Shown here: piece by piece, positions 10,370-20,990 of the stretch
How the letters are laid out: each line of letters begins with the position of its first letter
Position numbering within the stretch: the first letter of the stretch is position 1
NCBI GenBank assembly: GCA_017933935.1
Contig: JADWQK010000871.1
Coordinates: 1 to 64,000, forward strand
Direction of reading: 5' to 3'
Source of the DNA: Sesamia nonagrioides
Taxonomy: Eukaryota; Arthropoda; Insecta; Lepidoptera; Noctuidae
DNA: 64,000 nt
Position numbers and translations under genes: made by a program
The notes under the pieces: model-generated
What the model saw: the letters and a program-made list of their open reading frames with translations, nothing else
Told to the model about the DNA's origin: nothing
Databases searched by the model: none

Positions 10370-11293
10370 AGGGTTCCGTACCTCAAAAGGAAAAAACGGA
10401 ACCCTTATAGGATCACTTTGTTGTCCGTCTGTCTGTCTGTATGTCTGTCTGTCTGTCTGTCAAGACCCTTTATCTCAAGAACGCGTGGACGTATCCAGCT
10501 GAAATTCACATTAAATACTCGGGTCTATTGTCCCTTTAAGCTGTGAAAATATCAAACTTCTAAGCCAAGCCAATCAAAAGATACAGCCGATTATGTCGAT
10601 ATTTTCAACAAATTTTCGACACACGCAAAGGAATCAAAACCTACAGGATACTTCCCGTAAACTTAGAATCTTGAAAATTGGCATGAAGCATTGTCATATA
10701 ATGCAAATATAGGAAAAATTGCGAAAATCACATTTTTTTAGTTATATAATATAATAAACATCTATACATATAATAAAATCGTAGAGGTCGAATGTCTGTA
10801 CAAATGAAAAAAATGCTTAAAACGAAGTCAGGGTGATGTAAATAAAAGGAAAATACAAAAAAAAAATTTTTTAGAATTTCTTATTTCTCTGTCTGTTTGT
10901 CTGTTTGTCTGTTTGCACGGGCTAATCTTCGAAACGGCTGAACGGATTTGAATGAAATTTTGCATGGTAATACCTAATATCCCTGGTCAACATCTTAGAT
11001 AATTTTTATTTCGGAATATTAAAGGGTTCCCGTGGGATGGTTAAAAAACCATTGTTGAAAATCACAAAATCACGGAAGAGTCCATGGCGTCATCTAGCGT
11101 CGAGTAAAAAAAGTTTAACATGCAGCGCTGTCTAGCGTCGAAAGGCATTGTTTTTGTAACTACGTTACCTATCTGTTTATATTTGAAAGTCATTCTGTGA
11201 TAATTCCGATTATTTCGTAAATAACCACAAAGTGCATTTTCAAAAGAATATATATTTCTATCGGCGAATACTTTCACGGTTTTTTTCTTCACA

Positions 11294-11938
11294 ATGCCTA
11301 GAAAAAGATCAAATCTTTCTCAGTACTCGAGAGAAGCTAAAAGATCTAGGTTGTTTAGATCCCAAGAAAGTAACGATGATCATGAGGCAAGACTTACTGC
11401 GACTCGACACCGCCAGGCTACTGCTCGCGCTATGGAAAATCCTTCTCAGCGTGAAGCCCGACTAACAGCTTATCGGCAACGCCATTCTTTATCTAGAGTC
11501 TCAGAGACGTTTATTCAAAGAGAGTCCCGCTTAAGCTCACAACGCACACGCACGTCTGCTTTTCGGTCGCAGGAAACCAGTATAGAAAGAGAGCTACGAC
11601 TAACAGCCGATCATGAACGTCATACGTTGTCGCGAGTCTCAGAGACGTTTACGGAAAGAGAGTCCCGCTTAAGCTCACAACGCACCCGCATGTCTGCTTC
11701 TCGGTCGCTGGAAACCAACGTAGAAAGAGAGCAACGACTAACAGCCGATCGTGAACGTCATGCGTTGTCGCGAGTCTCAGAAACGAGTCAAGAACGAGAG
11801 GTACGTCTAACAGCTGATCGCGAGCGCCATACATTATCTTATGCCTCACAGGTCATGGTGTCCAATATCCTACCTATCGAGATGCTTGCCGAGCCCGAAA
11901 TTTACTCGAAGATGACCAGCATTGGGATGACGCCCTAG
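11294..11938 (+). pseudogene. Helitron N-terminal Arg/Ser/Glu-rich repeat ORF, frameshifted into the helicase
   Basis: A 214-aa frame starting MPRKRS, made largely of imperfect repeats of about 26 residues (RESRLSSQR, EREQRLTADRERH, LSRVSET). It is highly charged with no predicted fold. At about 11840-11855 this frame stops making sense while the +1-shifted frame begins to read GVQYPTYRDACRARNLLEDD, which continues without a stop into the helicase ORF. The junction therefore marks the deletion that removed the Rep domain, and it left the two halves out of frame. It is intact at its 5' end only. Confidence 0.7.
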
Positions 11939-11970
11939 CCGATGCATGCATCAGTGATTGTCCACACCGC

Positions 11971-13668
11971 TTGCGTCATTTATTTGCTGTATTACTGGTA
12001 TTTTGTGGTGTTTCAAATGCTGAGCAATTGTGGCAAAAATATCAAGATAGACTAGAGGAAGACTTTTTTAGGAATATAAGGCAAAATATTGACGGTGACC
12101 TTAACCACAGATTACGAGATATTGCTACCAATCAATGCTTAGTAGCTGTACAAGATTTAGTTACATCTATGGGTGGTGATTCTCTCCCTCAGTATGATTT
12201 GCCAGCGCCGACCATAGAAGGGGAACGTATTAATAGAGAATACGCTGCAGAAATAAATTATGATCCAGCTGAATTAGCTGAAACGTTACGAACCGGAGTC
12301 CACAGTCTTACTGAAGAACAGCGCACTATATTTGACCGAGTATGTCACAGTGCTGAGAATGCTATAGGAGAAATTATATTTCTAGATGCACCTGGTGGGA
12401 CGGGAAAAACCTTTCTCACTAAAATAATATTGGCACAATTACGAGCACAAGCCAAAATAGCTCTTGCTGTAGCGTCGTCTGGAATAGCAGCCACTTTGCT
12501 ACCCGGCGGTAAAACTGCTCATACAATCTTTAAAATCCCCATAGATTTGGACATAAGTGATCATCCTGTATGTGGTATCTCTAGAAGCAGTGATAAAGCG
12601 AAAGTTTTACGCGATTGCTGTTTAATTATCTGGGACGAGTGCACTATGGCACACCGAAAAGCTGTAGAAGCAGTTAATAGAACTCTCAGAGATATCCGTC
12701 AAAATGACCAACCTATGGGTGGCGTAACGATGCTGTTTTGTGGGGATTTTAGACAAACGCTGCCAGTAGTACCACGAGGAACAAAAGCCGACGAGTTAAG
12801 AGCATGCTTAAAGAGCTCAAGTCTTTGGCGACACATCACAAGGATGCACTTGACGGTGAACATGAGGGCGCAAACAGGAGGTAACACAAACGCTCAGGAA
12901 TTTTCTGATTTGTTGCTGAAAATTGGCGAAGGAACATATCCGGAAGAAGAAGGGGAAATTGTATTATCTGAAAATCTCTGCCACACTGTTAATTCAATTG
13001 AAGAACTTATCTCCTCCGTATATGGTGAAGCAAATCAAATAACAAGTCATGAGATCTTATGGCTTTGCGAAAGAGCAATTTTGACTCCGCGAAATGACCA
13101 AGCAGTAAGAATCAACTTGGATATACTCAACCATGTTGAAGGAGAAGTAGTAGAGTATACTTCTATCAATAGAGTAATGGAGCAAGATGACGCTACCAAT
13201 TATCCCGTTGAATTTCTTAATTCTCTGAGCGCTCCCGGACTTCCAGCTCACAACATTACTTTAAAAATTGGCGTCCCAATTATTTTGTTAAGAAATCTAA
13301 GTCCCCCAAAATTATGCAACGGGACAAGACTGAAAGTTATTTCTCTGCAGCGTAACATTATAGAAGCGGAGATTTTGTCGGGATGTGGCGCCGGTCAAAG
13401 AGTCTTTATACCACGAATTCCACTGATTCCCAATAATTACCCTTTCAATTTCAAACGCGTACAGTTCCCAGTGAGCTTATGTTACGCTATGACCATAAAC
13501 AAAGCCCAAGGCCAGACGCTGCGTGTTGCCGGCGTAGATCTCAACGTCGGCTGTTTCTCACACGGCCAGCTCTATGTGGCTTTCTCCCGAGTGAGTCAAC
13601 CAAACAAACTATTTGTTTACGTTCCAAACCAGACCACATCGAATATTGTTTATAAAGAGGCATTATAG
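11971..13668 (+). pseudogene. Helitron Pif1-family helicase domain (Rep region missing)
   Basis: An uninterrupted 565-aa SF1B helicase, the C-terminal half of a RepHel protein that unwinds the donor during rolling-circle transposition. Motifs in order: Walker A GGTGKT (about residues 142-147), Walker B with DEC (LIIWDECTMA), motif III GDFRQTLPVV, and the C-terminal motifs INKAQGQTL and YVAFSRVS. The frame is open upstream to about 11820, adding CISDCPHRLRH before the annotated Met, so this Met is not a natural start. A complete Helitron protein needs an HUH nuclease N-terminal to this; none is present. The domain itself looks undamaged, which points to a fairly recent insertion. Confidence 0.9.
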
Positions 13669-14933
13669 TTATAAATAGTAGTACTAGCTAGATAATATTT
13701 TCTGTTATATTTTACTACCATAAAAAATAAAATATAATACAACTTAAGTACTCTAATTTTTATCCCGCTGTGATATTACTTGTAGTCCACGCGTGCGAAG
13801 CCGCGGGCAGCAGCTAGTATTTTAATAAAATGGAACTTACTACCTTATTTCTCACGAACGAATAAAGTTATCAAATTGAAATTAATACCAAATACCTAGG
13901 TCTATTGTCCCTTTAAGCTGTGAAAATAACAAACTTCTAAGCCAAGCCAATCAAAAGATACAGCCGATATGTCGATATTTTCAACAAATTTTCGACACTC
14001 GCAAAGGAATCAAAACCTACGGGATACTTCCCGTAAACTCAGAATCTTGAAATTTGGCATGAAGGATTGTCATATAATGCAAATATAGGAAAAATTGCGA
14101 AAATCACATGTTTTTAGTTATATAATATAATAAACATATTTTAATAAAATGGAACTTACTACCTTATTTCTCACGAACGAATAAAGTTATCAAATTGAAA
14201 TTTATACCAAATACCTAGGTCTATTGTCCCTATAAGCTGTGAAAATATCAAACTTCTAAGCCAAGCCAATCAAAAGATACAGCCGATATGTCGATATTTT
14301 CAACAAATTTTCGACACTCGCAAAGGAATCAAAACCTACAGGATACTTCCCGTAAACTCGGAATCTTGAAATTTGGCATGAAGGATTGTCATATAATGCA
14401 AATATAGGAAAAATTGCGAAAATCACATTTTTTTTGTTATATAATATAATAAACATATTTTAATAAAATGAAACTTACTACCATATTTCTCACGAACTAA
14501 TAAAGGTATCAAATTGAAATTTATACCAAATACCTAGGTCTATTGTCCTTTTAAGCAGTGAAAAAATCAAACTTCTAAGTTAAAGCGATCAAAAGATACA
14601 GCAGTTTATACCGACACCTTAGACGAATTTCCGTCACACGCTAGGGAATCAAAACCTACAAGGTACTTCCCGTGAACTCAGAATCTTGAAATTCGGCACG
14701 AAGCAACGTTATATTATAGTACAGACAGATAAAGGAAAAAATGAGAAAATGACAAATTTGAAGTTACATAAAATATTATTTTTGCTTACATGACATAAAA
14801 TATTTTTTTAATAATTATAAACTTACTACCTACCCTTTTTCACATGAATGCGTAGAGATATTAAAGTTGAAATTCATATCAAACACTTCTTAAATCTAAT
14901 TGCCTCTAAACTGTGAAAAATTCTAAATCAATG

Positions 14934-15153
14934 CTAGTATTATAAATGCGAAAGTAACTCTGTCTGTCTGTTACGCTTTCCCGCCTAAACCTCTAAACCG
15001 ATTTTGATGAAGTTTGGCACAGACAATCTTTAGACCCTGAAAAAGAACATAGGCTACCTTTTATCCCGGAAAAATTTGATGTTCCCGAGGGGAATTTAAA
15101 CAGCGCGATATAACCGAACTCCACGCGGGCGAAGCCGCTGGCGGAAAGCTAGT
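14934..15153 (+). mobile_element. short non-autonomous Helitron, family H1
   Basis: Runs from TAGTATTATAAATGCGAAAG to GCGGGCGAAGCCGC...GGAAAGCTAG. H1 copies or pieces also lie at about 33870-33940, 34029-34256 (-), 45205-45370, 49339-49560 (-) and 57048-57406 (-). The body shares ACTCTGTCTGTCTGTTACGC and the TTCCCGAGGG motif in all copies. Confidence 0.8.
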
Positions 15154-15284
15154 AGATACGTCATAAATTGTAAACCGCTACGTTTGTACGGCGGAACCCT
15201 CGGTGTGCGAGTCCGACTCGCATTTGGCCGGTTTTTTATTTGTTACTTTGTGATGTATGTCACACACAACACACACACACACTG

Positions 15285-15455
15285 CTGGAACAATTTGCCC
15301 GCGGCGGTGTTTCCGTCGGACTACAATTTGAGTGTCTTCAAGGCTAGAGTGAATAGGCTCTTAATAAACTAGTGCGCTTTACCATCAACGATTGCGTCAC
15401 TGCTTACCATCAGGCGGGATTGCGGTCAAGCGCTAGTTAATAATTTATAAAAAAA
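15285..15455 (+). pseudogene. 3' end of a CR1/Jockey-like LINE
   Basis: Encodes WNNLPAAVFPSDYNLSVFKA then VNRLLIN and a stop, followed by the tail TTACCATCAACGATTGCGTC ... GGCGGGATTGCGGTCAA. The same tail occurs at about 20890-20985, 40068-40145 (-) and 42795-42845. Confidence 0.65.
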
Positions 15456-15689
15456 AGTAGCAGAAAAGTGTGCCTCGCGGCGTGGCTGCACCAAAAAGGT
15501 CCAGTTCATTAAAAGTGCCAGACAACTTGTGCCTAACGCTGGTTTTAAACTGAACCTGATGTGTGAGGTGACGGTTGTAAACCTATAACATCAGTTTTAC
15601 ACTGAAATATGACAACAACAAGATAATTACACTGCAACGCGACGCTACTTAAATAACTTATTAATGCATAAAAGTCATGGTGGTCAAAA

Positions 15690-15985
15690 AATGTCGTGGT
15701 GGCCTAGTAGTTAAAACACCAGCCTCTCAAGTATGAATGCGCGGGTTCGATTCCAGGTCAGGCAAGTACCAATGTAGAATTCTAAAGTTATATGTTCTTT
15801 CTAAATATATCTTGGACACCAGTGACTGAAGGTGCAGGAAAACATCTTGAGGAAACCTGGACTTTTATAGGTCTGAAATCGCCAACTCGCATTGAGCAAG
15901 CGTGGTGATTACGCTCAATCCTTTTCTGTATGAGAGGAGACCTGTGCCCACCAGTGGGACGATAAAAAGGTTGATGATGATGAAG
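15690..15985 (+). mobile_element. tRNA-derived SINE, family S1
   Basis: The head contains GTGGCCTAGTAGTTAAAACA (A-box-like) and GGGTTCGATTCCAGG (B box), followed by a unique body and a (GATGAT)n tail. A related body fragment lies at about 51840-51975. Confidence 0.75.
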
Positions 15986-16558
15986 GCATAAGTCTTCTAG
16001 CTCTTTCAAAGCGACGTAACCGCTTCCAAAGAGTTGGAAGACATTTTTAGTGATTTCCTTCTTATTATTTTACTTGTGGCTGTATGTAATTTACATAGGT
16101 TTTAATTATAGTTAAGTTATAATACCTACTCATATTAAGTACATTTTTATCGTCATAATGGTGACTCATACACTCGTCATAATCGAGTTCCCTCAGATTG
16201 CAGACAAGACATACACTTTCATTAAAGTTTATACAACATATGTCCTGTATTCCACCTACTTTGGTAGTATAGGTTCGTAGGCGGATGCTAGGATCAAGTA
16301 GTTAGGGTTAATGACTTTAAGCTCGATAAGCTTTAGAAGAAAGAAAGAAAAGAAAGTGTAGGTAGGTATTGATGACGTCGTAAAGGACGGGGGTAGGTAT
16401 ACGCTGGGGAAGCATAGGATGTGGCGGTCTAAGTAATATTGACAGCTGAAGCTGAAATGATGACGAACATGACGCCAGTTGCAGTCAGATGTTCACCGTG
16501 CCAGTTTAGAAACGGAAAGTCCCTGAGAGTATGTGTAGGATACATGTACACCTCGAAC

Positions 16559-16935
16559 TACTGCCTCCGTGGCGTAGCAGTTGTGGACGCGGCCGCTGCG
16601 CAAGGTGGCGCGGGTTCGATCCCCGCACAGTGCGAATATTTGCACTGGTCTGGTCGTGCCTCGGAAAGCACGTTAAGCCGTTGGTCCCGGTTGCCATACG
16701 AACATCTAACGGCAGTCGTTAAAGGGTTGTTGGAGCCCTCAAAAAGTCCAACAAATGGTCAGGTGCAATGCTTCGATGTCGCCTTCGGGTTGTTGAGGTC
16801 AGACGGCAGTCGCTTCACGGAAAATGTCGAAGTTTAGCCATATCAGCAGTTAGACTGGTAAAAGCGGACCTCGGACTCCAAAGCTGAAAAAGCTTCGGAT
16901 GCGACTGGGATAAACGCTGAGATGATGATGACATG
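16559..16935 (+). mobile_element. tRNA-derived SINE, family S2 (full length)
   Basis: The head CTCCGTGGCGTAGCAGTTGT (A box) and GCGGGTTCGATCCCCGC (B box) imitate a tRNA. The body includes TCGTGCCTCGGAAAGCACGT and ends TTCGGATGCGACTGGGATAA ... GATGATGATGA. Other copies: about 43005-43310 (head missing), 44632-44750 (3' part), 54552-54935 (-). Not a functional tRNA gene: no cloverleaf can be completed. Confidence 0.85.
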
Positions 16936-17045
16936 TTCAGTATAGAGAGAGGAAAAGCATTACTCCTTTGGACTCGTGGTCCTAGACTCGATTCATGGGT
17001 CGCGCAAAGTATTAGGAATTGGGTTTTTCTATTGAACACTTCTTA

Positions 17046-17424
17046 GGCCGCTGCCTCGAATCTTGCGGGCAGCGGGGCGGTGGCGGCGGCGGCGGCCCTG
17101 GAGCCGAGCGGGCATCGAAGACCCGTTCTCGAAACTAGCGGGCAGATCGCGCGTCACTATAGCCACGTAGGGTTGTGTTTACGATTGTGTCAACGAGATA
17201 TTTGTGTTTATTCGCGAAAGAAATGTCTGAACAATGCTAGAAACATCTTTTTGATTCCAATTTATTCCTAACGCTCGATCACCGCTCGCTGCCCACAAGA
17301 TTCGAGTGCGAGAAGTACACCGCTCGCTACCCGCCGCCGCCCCGCTGTTTTCGAGAACCGGTCCGTTTGATTTAACGCATAAGATCTTGCCGCCGCCGCC
17401 GCCGCCGCCCCGCTGCCCGCCGCC
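17046..17424. mobile_element. GC-rich Harbinger-type MITE
   Basis: The 379-bp element is flanked by TTA on both sides (17043-17045, 17425-17427). Its ends are GGCCGCTGCC..., with GGGCAGCGGGGCGGTGGCGG, and the reverse complement of CCGCCCCGCTGCCCGCCGCC, giving imperfect inverted repeats rich in GGC/GCC triplets. The PIF/Harbinger class is inferred from the three-base target. Confidence 0.6.
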
Positions 17425-17588
17425 TTAGTAACAGCCCGGAGTTTGGGAGTTGGTGCTTTGATACCTCCGTGTCTCGAAAATACCTAATGTTAATCCCTTG
17501 CTCCTGCGCCTTATTTCTCCCCGGCCGCATCGGATTGCTGTCCCATCGAACAAGAAGGGTGAAACTGCCTGCAGAAATGCATGTGCAG

Positions 17589-19035
17589 CAGTGGCGAAGG
17601 GTGAAATTTTGACAAAGGAAAGCCGGTCCAAAAAAATAAACACTTAAACACTTACCTACTGCAGGATATCTTGGAGGAGGTCTTCAGATAAGAATAGTAT
17701 TAAAAGCCCCACCTTCACCATACAAAAAAGGACTGATGATTTGATAACAGTGTCTTTCAAGTATGATAAAAGCGGCAACAAAAGAAAAAAAAGCCTTTTT
17801 CGACGTGCATCTCCATACCACACATGCATGCTTGTTAGTAAGTACTAAGTTAAGTACCTATTGTTAGGGAATAAGAGTCAAGAAAAAATAAAATAAAAAA
17901 TTACAAAAATAATAGTGTTAAAAACCGAACCACACAAACACCGATCCAAAACCAACAAAAATATTAAGCAAAAATAAAGCAAATTATACACAATCACAAC
18001 GTTATTTATATTGTAATGCAATGCGTCTGTTTTTTTTTTTAACAAAATGAGCTAAAATGATGTTATAAAAATTCGGATTACTTTTCATTTTATTAAGCAA
18101 ATTTTTTTTAATTGACATGATAGCCAAATCGGACAATCTCTGCTCTTTTTGGCAGTTTCGCACATATGTGTGAATGCGTTTTAAAGCAGAAAATGACCGC
18201 TCAGCTGAAGCTACTGAAATGGGGAGGGTCAGAATTAAACTGCAAAGAGTCGAAACTTGAGAAAATGCGTCTTTCAAAGACGTATTCTGGAGCTGTAAAA
18301 AAGCTCATAGGTGTCCAATTTATTTAACGACGCTGACGTAAGACTTTAAGTTCATTCAGCAGGTAGTCAGTTGAGCAGCACTCTATATGAATTAAAGCCA
18401 TAATAACAAACAAAATACACAGTATTTAACCAAATCTGCGATTAAATTACGTTACAGAATCAGTCACAGTTTAAATACCACAAATATTAAAATATAACAA
18501 ACAAAAAACACGAAAAACGAACACATGTCACATACTAACAATAATTTATTTTCAACCAAACGAAATGGAACACGAAAATATGCCAAAATAAAAAGAATAT
18601 GACTTGCGAAGGATTTCATTATAACGTTTCTTTGTCTCATTCTAATAGAGGAGAGAACTGCAACCCGGTCGGCATCAGCCTATCTTTTCTCAAAAATTAC
18701 GGACGGTTAGCGATCATTAGAAAGAGATGTCTGACACGCTCTGTCTCTTTTCGCCTCATAGTAAAACGTTGGCCGAGATAAGCTGTAATTCGTCGAGTTA
18801 CCTTTAATGTAATTTAGGTACGAAAAATTTAAGCGCTGATTAATTTACGACTATAAAATGAAATGTGATACTTAGGGTATTGCTAAGAATTACTATTGCT
18901 ATTGTAAATCGCGCAGGCATTTGATTAATAATACTTTGTTAATGAAATAGAATGTAAATACTTTTGTATGAATATGGAACTGATTTTTGAAAGGTAACCC
19001 GGTGGGAATCGGCTTGTATGGACCCTTCGCCACTG
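17589..19035 (-). mobile_element. hAT transposon, 1,447 bp, with exact 8-bp target duplication
   Basis: Terminal inverted repeats CAGTGGCGAAGGGT / ACCCTTCGCCACTG are bounded by the perfect duplication ATGTGCAG (17581-17588 and 19036-19043). An 8-bp TSD and CAG...CTG ends are diagnostic for hAT. The interior has a transposase C-terminal remnant on the minus strand; the rest is eroded or deleted. Confidence 0.92.
18002..18277 (-). pseudogene. hAT transposase C-terminal dimerisation domain, partial
   Basis: A 91-aa frame containing LPISVASAERSFSALKRI, then SDLAIMSIKKNLL, the conserved signature of the hAT C-terminal dimerisation region (ASAERxFS...LR...L..L..). The DNA-binding zinc finger and the catalytic core are not recognisable upstream. 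It lies inside the 17589-19035 element, so it can no longer make a whole transposase; the element would need a helper. Confidence 0.85.
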
Positions 19036-19179
19036 ATGTGCAGTATGGTATCTCCCGCGCTAGCCTTAGTCGCCTAGTTCAAATTCGGTCTTTGGGATTT
19101 GGAAAAAAGTGAAGACTGCTCATAAAAAAAAATACTCCTGTACTATTCAGACATTGTCATTTGGAATTGACACAGAATC

Positions 19180-19790
19180 CAATGGCCCTATTCTACTATT
19201 TTTATAAATTTGTCATTCCAACACGATTCCATTGTCATTATGTTAAAGTTAAAAGTTCGTAATCCGTTAAATTCATACCCCCTTATTCATAAACGCTGTT
19301 TAAAGTTAACTAGTGTTTAGCGATTCTTTAACCATACATTTTTGATCTCTTATCTTTAATCATTCTTTATGAATAAACACCACAGTAGGTATTTAAGGGG
19401 TTTATTCATTCATTAAAGTTAAGTGACGTGCAAACGTCTAAAATGTATGTTTAAACAATAGCTAATCACTAGTTAACTTTAAGCAGATTTTATGCATAAG
19501 GGGGACAATGTTCTATCAATTATCGGTCGGTCGTCACCTAGTGGAATGGTGATAGAATGACATTGCCGTATTGCCATTATTATTATTAACCCGTTAGTAG
19601 AAATGATTTTCTAAAAACTACTCTATTTGAACTTTTATTAATATGGAGTGCCGAGTGGAGTGTCAGTGATTGACCACTGGAAAGTCATAGTGACACCATT
19701 TTGTTAGTACATTACGAAACTTGTCTAAATCTATCATTATGAGATCACTTATCGACCATTTTGATATAATTATGTAGATTAGGGCCCCAG
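19180..19790. mobile_element. dispersed element disrupted by a MITE at 19278-19504
   Basis: The stretches TTTATAAATTTGTCATTCCA and ATCAATTATCGGTCGGTCGT are continuous in an inverted relative at about 45660-45900, but here are separated by a palindromic insertion. The inserted MITE (19278-19504) begins CCCCCTTATTCATAAACGCT and ends GCATAAGGGGG, with inner arms AGTTAACTAGTG / CACTAGTTAACT. Confidence 0.7.
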
Positions 19791-20047
19791 AAGTGTCATC
19801 GTCTTTACGATATTTGGCATTGGTATTTCATTTGTGTCATATGGCAGGTAGGACTAGAGAGACTGTGCAGCTACGGTTGAAGATGGAGGTCAGCCCTATT
19901 TTTATAAAGATCCTTTAGGTTAGAGGTTAGCATACACATACTAATGCGGTTTTATTAGCATTTTGTTCTCCTTTTGAGCTCAAACGGCGAACTTTGTCAT
20001 GAGGTCGTCACGCCGCCATGTCTTCGGTTGTGCGGAGCCCGAACCCT

Positions 20048-20204
20048 AATTGCGTAATACACTATTACTATCAGTCGGAATCATTTTGAAGCTTATTGCT
20101 GTTCCATTGCTCCCTATGTTCAAAAATGTATCTGTTCAACGCAATGAATGTTGTTGAACTGTCAAAATGAAACTCATTGCAACTGTTAATGTGTTACGGA
20201 ATTA
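20048..20204 (-). mobile_element. MITE family R (TAATTGCGTAACACACTAT ends)
   Basis: The ends TAATTGCGTAATACACTATT and AATGTGTTACGGAATTA are inverted repeats, and the interior carries the family block CAACATTCATTGCGTT (reverse here). Full copies: 29245-30207 (split by a LINE), 44985-45159, 57932-58100. Fragments: about 20265-20360, 39700-39740, 52966-53035, 54265-54310. Confidence 0.75.
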
Positions 20205-20439
20205 CCCTGCTGCACCCTAATGGTAGCCCTAGTGGTAGTTGCTTATTTTATGAATTTGAATGAAAATTACTGTTTCTTCATTATTATGCTCGAGAAAGTC
20301 TGCTTAACAACATAAATAACGCAATTAATGTTGTTGAACTGTTGCAACAATGGCTCTGATTCCCTTATTTACAAGCTAAATTTAAGTTCTCTGTGTCCTT
20401 TTTTTCTTCTTCCTATTTCATTAAGAAAAGGACAGAAGA

Positions 20440-20565
20440 TAAAATGTTAGTTTAGACCTGTCAAATTGGTCAGATCCTGACGTAAATTATTGGCGTATTT
20501 TTGGTCGCCATGTTTATAATTGCGTCTAAACTGTCTACCTAATTTGACAGGATTAAACTAAAATG
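20440..20565. mobile_element. MITE family U, copy 1
   Basis: GTTAGTTTAGACCTGTCAAATT ... AATTTGACAGGATTAAACTAA form inverted ends around GGTCGCCATGTTTATAAT. An inverted copy is at about 61228-61347. Confidence 0.7.
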
Positions 20566-20599
20566 ATATCTTCTATGCTTTTCTTCAAATAGGAAGAAG

Positions 20600-20990
20600 T
20601 AGGTTTTCTCAGTGGTAGGCCAAAATATCGGCTGCCGGCAGAAGTTACCACCCATCAGACAAAGTCTTGCCGTCAAGCGATTCGTCGTGTTCCGGCATGA
20701 TGTCTGGGGAAGCCGTTCGGAGGACGGGTCTGAGCAGTTGTGTAGCGATGTGTGCCGGGTACGATGCGCCAAATATTGTTGTGTCGGGAGTTTGGTCGTG
20801 GAGGGTCTCCAGACCATCTCCCTCTGGCGCAGCATCGTTGGTCACCTCGCTCAACTGCCGTCTTCCTTCCTATTCGCTCAGATTTTTTGAGTGAATCGGT
20901 TCTTAATAAATTAGCGCGCTTTTCCATCAACGATTGCATCACTGCTTACCATTCCACGGGATTGCAGTCAATCACTAGTTTATAATTAAA
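20600..20990 (+). repeat. LINE-derived 3' repeat, copy 1
   Basis: About 390 bp with GAAGTTACCACCCATCAGAC, GTTCCGGCATGATGTCTGGG and the CR1/Jockey-like tail CATCAACGATTGCATCACTG. The reverse copy is at 40068-40455. Six overlapping short ORFs here are all by-products of the GC-rich repeat. Confidence 0.7.

Larger units (their letters stand above)
10761..13817 (+). mobile_element. Helitron, 3,057 bp, internally deleted
   Basis: It begins TCTATACATATAATAAAATC and ends GGCAGCAGCTAG, inserted between A and T with no target duplication, as Helitrons do. The intact target (AATAAACA/TATTTTAATAAAATGG) is present in the neighbouring array units at about 14129-14150, so both borders are set to the base. 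It carries an N-terminal repeat-rich ORF and a Pif1-type helicase ORF but no HUH Rep nuclease region. Confidence 0.93.
10469..14815 (+). repeat. 319-bp tandem array, about four units, split by a Helitron
   Basis: Units begin TATTTTAATAAAATGGAACT at 13818, 14137 and 14456, so the period is exactly 319 bp twice in a row. A 5'-truncated unit occupies about 10469-10760, left of the Helitron, and the last unit (14456-14815) is more diverged. Each unit contains the motif GGTCTATTGTCCCTTTAAGC. Confidence 0.9.
10370..15235 (+). mobile_element. composite repeat bounded by GGGTTCCGTACC and GACTCGCATTTGGCCGG
   Basis: The left border GGGTTCCGTACCTCAAAAGG is followed by (TCTG)n at about 10419-10460, and the right border is GAGTCCGACTCGCATTTGGC CGG followed by T-runs. 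The same two ends, in reverse, bound 59345-59935, so this is one repeat family. This copy was enlarged by a 319-bp tandem array, a full Helitron (10761-13817) and a short Helitron (about 14934-15153). Confidence 0.6.

Noticed and set aside
16559..16630. tRNA-like sequence with A and B boxes
   Set aside because: It is the head of a SINE: it has body and tail copies elsewhere in the window and cannot complete a cloverleaf. The same applies to 15690-15760 and 40510-40580.
20539..20985. Cluster of overlapping ORFs on both strands (60-98 aa)
   Set aside because: GC-rich LINE-derived repeat with a reverse copy at 40068-40455; no conserved domain.
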